NCBI GenBank assembly: GCA_900549555.1
Contig: UROO01000036.1
Location: 1 to 16,955, forward strand
From: an uncultured Collinsella sp.
GTDB taxonomy: Bacteria > Actinomycetota > Coriobacteriia > Coriobacteriales > Coriobacteriaceae
DNA length: 16,955 bases
Direction of reading: 5' to 3'
Shown in pieces: positions 14,096 to 16,955 of this stretch; position 1 is the stretch's first letter, and every line of letters starts with the position of its first letter. The notes beneath the pieces are model-generated. The model was not told the origin of the DNA. It saw only the letters and a list, made by a program, of their open reading frames with translations, and ran no database searches. Made by a program: the position numbers and the translations under genes.

Positions 14096-15838
14096 CTATA
14101 TCACCGGGATATACCGTGACAAATACTCCTTGAGCGCCGTATTGCACACATAGAGATACGTTCCCAACATGCCGCGCGTCATGAGAACGTAGTAGGCGTT
14201 GACGATAATCTTTCGTAGGTCGTCGTCGCTTGCCTTTTTCTTTGCGACGGTATCTTTGAAGTTTGCCTTGTTAACGCAGACGCCCCCTTTGTCGTTGTCG
14301 TAGTAAATGTCTGGCCCCAGAATTACGAAGCCGTAGTTGAGGTCGTAGCCCTGTACCGTGTGGATGCATCCGACCTCGTTGACGGCGTTGGGGGAGTTAA
14401 CCCAATCCTTTTGACTCGAGTTCCAACGTTTAGGGATGCCCTCAATGACGATGTCGAACGCGTCTTTGTGTTTCTTCGTTTCCCACTTCCACGCAAAACC
14501 TGCCGTCATGCGGGATAGACCAACTTCTTCTTCCTTGGCTTGCTGTAGGGAACAGAAATCCTCAAATTGGTTGACGATTCCAAACTGGTATCTGGGGGTA
14601 TCGCTGTTCGGATCCCCGGTTCGCGAATCGTAAGGCTCCGATGAAAAGAGATTCTTGAATTTCATGCCGGCATGCATATACGCTTTGTTATCGAGTAGAT
14701 CATATACAAAGTCGAGATACTCATCGCCGCCGCGTACTCGCATTTGCGTGCTTAGGCTGAACTCTTCAGTTTCAATGCCCTCTTCTTCGAGTTGGTTAAG
14801 TCGCCGCTCAAGACCGTCTCGATTGAGGCCGGATGCCCTGACTTGCTGCTTGGGGTCATAAAACAGATATGCCTTGTCGCAGCATTTGAATATCCAGTCA
14901 ACTTGGTTGCTTGTGTGCGGAAGGTCAAGACGATCACAAGTGCTATAGAAGGCCTTGATGCCGGAGCCCATGCTTAGATAATTACCCAGTCGATGTGCTT
15001 CATCGACAAGTAGGATGTCATAACGATCATTTTTGGTTACGTCACTGGGGCTCAAGATATCGCCAGGCTTTAACCCTGGAAGGAAGTGCGTGAGTTTCCT
15101 GAGGGTCTTTTTCAGGGAATCCATGGGGGTGACAAAACCGACTCGCAGGCCGGAAAGGTTGGGCTCATTTTTGATTTTGAACATGAGACTGATGGCGAGG
15201 ATTGTTTTACCTGTTCCCGGTGCGCCATTCACGACGGTTATACGTTCTCTTTTTGAGCCACCGTGTTTTACGTCTTCATGCTCCTGTTCGAGACGTTTAA
15301 AAATCGTCTCGATCGTTTCGTATTGGTCGGGCGTAAGCGTCTTGAAAGGCGAGAACTTGAACAGATCGGAGTTCTCGAGCTCTTCAATCGGATGAATCGC
15401 GTAGTTTTCTTCGCGAAGCTTTGCCCAGAGGTCTCGGAACTTCTGGCGATACTGAGGCCGCTCAAAATAATCGAATTGGGCATAGCCATTGTTGGCATTG
15501 GTGACCTGGTATTTTTCGTCGGCACAGAACAGCTCAATAAGTCGATTCTCGAACTCGAACGTTGCGGATTGGTTGAAGGTGGGATTGTCGATCAGAAGGG
15601 TCCGGTCGAAGTCCTTGTCCACGTTTGCAGCGTGTTGTTTCATACGGCGCTGGTAGTTGGTTGTTTGGCCGATGTATGCCGTCTTGTTTCTGCTGTTGGT
15701 AAGAATGTAAAGGACGGTCCAACTCTCGTCATGTTGGGCTCCAGGCTTTGGCGTGCCAAAGTCCTGAAGTGATTCGCTTGTCTCAAAGGGCTGGGGCAGG
15801 GGAAGCGTGTATTGTCGAAGGGCGAACTCATTACTCAC
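14096..15838 (-). CDS. GIY-YIG nuclease fused to a DUF2075 (Schlafen-like) helicase/ATPase
   Basis: A 580-residue protein counted from the GTG at 15838, chosen because GAAAGGCGG precedes it and it overlaps the stop of the upstream gene; the ATG at 15940 lies deep in that gene. The N-terminal GIY-YIG domain has VLYILTN (about 42-48), AYIGQT (54-59), NYQRRMKQH and FEFENRL with Glu97. The C-terminal DUF2075 domain has Walker A NGAPGTGKT (204-212), Walker B DILLVDEAH (274-282), PKQQVRASG, LSTQMRVRGGDEYLDFVYDL (about 362-381), HTVQGYDLNYGFVILG (493-508) and YVLMTRGMLGTYLYV, the superfamily 1-like set. A nuclease joined to a nucleic-acid motor suggests cleavage of foreign or damaged nucleic acid. 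The gene looks more AT-rich than serC-serA, hinting at transfer. It is translationally coupled to the MazG-like gene. Confidence 0.88.
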   Translation of the reverse strand: MSNEFALRQYTLPLPQPFETSESLQDFGTPKPGAQHDESWTVLYILTNSRNKTAYIGQTTNYQRRMKQHAANVDKDFDRTLLIDNPTFNQSATFEFENRLIELFCADEKYQVTNANNGYAQFDYFERPQYRQKFRDLWAKLREENYAIHPIEELENSDLFKFSPFKTLTPDQYETIETIFKRLEQEHEDVKHGGSKRERITVVNGAPGTGKTILAISLMFKIKNEPNLSGLRVGFVTPMDSLKKTLRKLTHFLPGLKPGDILSPSDVTKNDRYDILLVDEAHRLGNYLSMGSGIKAFYSTCDRLDLPHTSNQVDWIFKCCDKAYLFYDPKQQVRASGLNRDGLERRLNQLEEEGIETEEFSLSTQMRVRGGDEYLDFVYDLLDNKAYMHAGMKFKNLFSSEPYDSRTGDPNSDTPRYQFGIVNQFEDFCSLQQAKEEEVGLSRMTAGFAWKWETKKHKDAFDIVIEGIPKRWNSSQKDWVNSPNAVNEVGCIHTVQGYDLNYGFVILGPDIYYDNDKGGVCVNKANFKDTVAKKKASDDDLRKIIVNAYYVLMTRGMLGTYLYVCNTALKEYLSRYIPVI

Positions 15839-16187
15839 GGTGGCCCGCCTTTCTGTATTCGACAGATGATGCTTTGATGGGGTAGCGCTCGCCATTGCGC
15901 ACGAGTTTGGACGAAAGCGCCGCTGGCAGGTCGATTTCATTTAAATCTGCGAAACGCAGAAGGAAAAGGAGCATGTCGGCGACTTCGTCTTCGATAGCTT
16001 GGCGTTGCTCGGTGTCTTCGAACATTTCTGCAATGCGCTCGTCGCTCACAAAACGAAAGAGCTGAAGGAGCTCGGAGGACTCAGTTGCCATGCCTATGGC
16101 AAGCTCTTTTGGCGTGTGATATTTGCGCCAGTCGCGTGCATCACAAAAGTCCCTGACTTGTTCCGTCATGGCATCGAGCTTATCCAT
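15831..16187 (-). CDS. MazG-like nucleotide pyrophosphohydrolase
   Basis: A 118-residue protein counted from the ATG at 16187, which has GGGAGG nine bases upstream; a TTG three codons earlier is less likely. The all-alpha MazG metal site is visible: ATESSEL with Glu36 and Glu39, then 28 residues later EVADM with Glu68 and Asp71. The end KLVRNGERYPIKAS is the usual tail of the small MazG/RS21-C6 group. Such enzymes hydrolyse (d)NTPs to the monophosphate and pyrophosphate, either cleaning the nucleotide pool or depleting it. Its last codons overlap the GTG start of the GIY-YIG/DUF2075 gene by 8 bp, so the two products are probably made in a fixed ratio and work together. Confidence 0.9.
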   Translation of the reverse strand: MDKLDAMTEQVRDFCDARDWRKYHTPKELAIGMATESSELLQLFRFVSDERIAEMFEDTEQRQAIEDEVADMLLFLLRFADLNEIDLPAALSSKLVRNGERYPIKASSVEYRKAGHRE

Positions 16188-16302
16188 CGTCCGCAACCTC
16201 CCTGATGTTCATTGTTTTATTATGGCCGTATCTGGGATTTATTGCACATCATTTGGGGTGTGCGGTTTGTTCGGTCGCGATTGCCCGGTAGGAGGTTTCA
16301 CC

Positions 16303-16509
16303 ATGAAGATCGAAGTCGATGTGGACCAGCTGCGCGAGAGCCTGCTCGACCGTGCGGGGAGCGCGGCTGGCGTGGGCTTTTCGGCCGCTATGCTCGACGT
16401 AGTGGATATCGAGGATGAGTCGCCCCAAGAGCTCCTGGCCCGAGCCGAACGCGAAGACCTCGACCTCCGTGTCTTCGCCGCAGGCGACGATACGGACGAC
16501 GGCTGGTAG
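16303..16509 (+). CDS. Small acidic protein of unknown function
   Basis: A 68-residue protein with a clear GGAGG site seven bases before its ATG. The sequence is soluble and strongly acidic (SPQELLARAEREDLDLRV in the second half, ending GDDTDDGW), with no Cys, signal peptide or membrane helix. I do not recognise a family. It is a single gene, divergent from the MazG-like gene and followed 24 bp later by a long hairpin. The ribosome site and GC-rich third positions support it being real. Confidence 0.65.
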   Translation: MKIEVDVDQLRESLLDRAGSAAGVGFSAAMLDVVDIEDESPQELLARAEREDLDLRVFAAGDDTDDGW

Positions 16510-16532
16510 CCATAGCCACCCCTCAACCTTAT

Positions 16533-16621
16533 CCCCACCCATAGGTTGCGGTGAAATAGGGACTGTTTAGGCTGCTAGAAGGCCTATTCAGTCCCTATTT
16601 CACCGCAACTTATGGGTGGGG
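16533..16621. repeat. 33-bp-stem intergenic hairpin
   Basis: Arms 16533-16565 and 16589-16621 pair along all 33 positions with a single G-T pair (16544/16610). The 23-base loop holds a further 5-bp stem (TAGGC/GCCTA). It lies between convergent genes but has no T-tract on either side. It may act as a transcription or mRNA-end barrier, or be a member of a dispersed palindrome (REP-like) family. Confidence 0.85.
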
Positions 16622-16625
16622 CTGG

Positions 16626-16912
16626 CTACGACGCTAGCGTGGCAATGACGGCTTCGTCGCCGGCGTATATGAGGGTGTTGCCGTCGGGGATGATCGTTTG
16701 GCCGTCGCGCTTGAGCATCACCACGATAAAGGGGTGCTTGCCTTGTGGCACATCGCGCAGGCGCAGCCCTGCCAGGCGACCGTGGGGTGTCACGGTGACC
16801 TCGCGCAGCGTAACCCCGGCACGCTCTTCAAACGTCGGTGCGGCCATCACCAGAAGGTCGCCTTCCTCGATGACGGTATCGCCGTTGGGCAGCACCGGGT
16901 GCGCCCCGTCGC
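16626..16912 (-). CDS. C-terminal fragment with RCK_C/TrkA_C domain (ion transporter or channel regulator)
   Basis: The last 95 codons of a larger gene; its start lies beyond the adapter junction at 16912. The visible part contains the end of one TrkA_C-like unit (VLPNGDTVIEEGDLLVMAAP) and then a complete one (about the last 65 residues, VTVTPHGRLAGLRL through IVVMLKRDGQTIIPDGNTLIYAGDEAVIATL). These beta-rich domains bind ligands and regulate TrkA potassium uptake, CvrA-type antiporters or ClC chloride/proton exchangers. Since the protein ends with this domain, any of those is possible; which one cannot be decided. A GTG at 16895 is in frame but is most likely internal. Confidence 0.75.
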
Positions 16913-16955
16913 CTGTCTCTTATACACATCTGACGCTGCCGACGAACTCTAGGGT
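16913..16955 (+). other. Nextera library adapter (P5/i5 side), artefact
   Basis: Bases 16913-16931 are the 19-bp Tn5 mosaic end, 16932-16945 the read-1 tail GACGCTGCCGACGA, and 16946-16953 (ACTCTAGG) the reverse complement of the i5 barcode I know as S516, followed by the first two bases of the P5 region. Any gene call reaching past 16912 includes synthetic sequence. Confidence 0.98.

Overview
The window looks like a piece of a high-GC gut actinobacterial chromosome, most likely class Coriobacteriia and probably Collinsella. This rests on base composition, gene style (serC-serA with a DUF1015 relative nearby, ArsP_2-type exporter, lineage-style nuclease-like paralogs) and memory of such genomes; no search was run. 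Both ends are sequencing-library sequence, not biology: bases 1-49 are a Nextera P7-side adapter with an i7 index, and bases 16913-16955 are the P5-side adapter with an i5 index. The genuine insert is about 50-16912, and the genes at both edges are cut by it.

Left part (50-1005): a zinc/cadmium-type metal resistance locus on the minus strand. It has an ArsR/SmtB repressor with a complete alpha-5 zinc site, a stand-alone heavy-metal-associated (HMA) domain protein, and the first 44 codons of a Lys/Arg-rich membrane protein that is probably the efflux P-type ATPase. Three copies of one operator-like palindrome link the repressor promoter to the ATPase start. Next come a 247-bp element bounded by 41-bp inverted repeats and a gene (1343-2542) for a nuclease-fold protein of the AbiEi/DUF559 type.

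Middle (2837-9492): mostly housekeeping or accessory metabolism. It holds a DEDDh exonuclease; a divergent ArsP_2-type heavy-metal permease with a His-rich loop; an HdeD-like membrane protein joined stop-to-start with a YaiI/YqxD family protein; a nitroreductase-like protein; two tandem histidine phosphatases; and a short, motif-less DUF1015 protein. Clear hairpin terminators separate the transcription units.

Right part (9532-16912): a decayed M20 peptidase, then a second, diverged member of the same nuclease-like family (10196-11245), again followed by a long inverted repeat. The serine pathway pair serC-serA follows. Then comes a translationally coupled pair, a MazG-like nucleotide pyrophosphohydrolase and a GIY-YIG nuclease fused to a DUF2075 (Schlafen-like) helicase/ATPase, which is the best candidate here for an under-described defence system. 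The window ends with a small acidic protein, a 33-bp-stem hairpin and the C-terminal RCK/TrkA_C end of a transporter or channel regulator.

The two most interesting themes are the MazG + GIY-YIG/DUF2075 pair and the two AbiEi/DUF559-like genes that each carry a long, sequence-unrelated inverted repeat just after the stop codon. No tRNA, rRNA, CRISPR array, transposase or integrase was seen.
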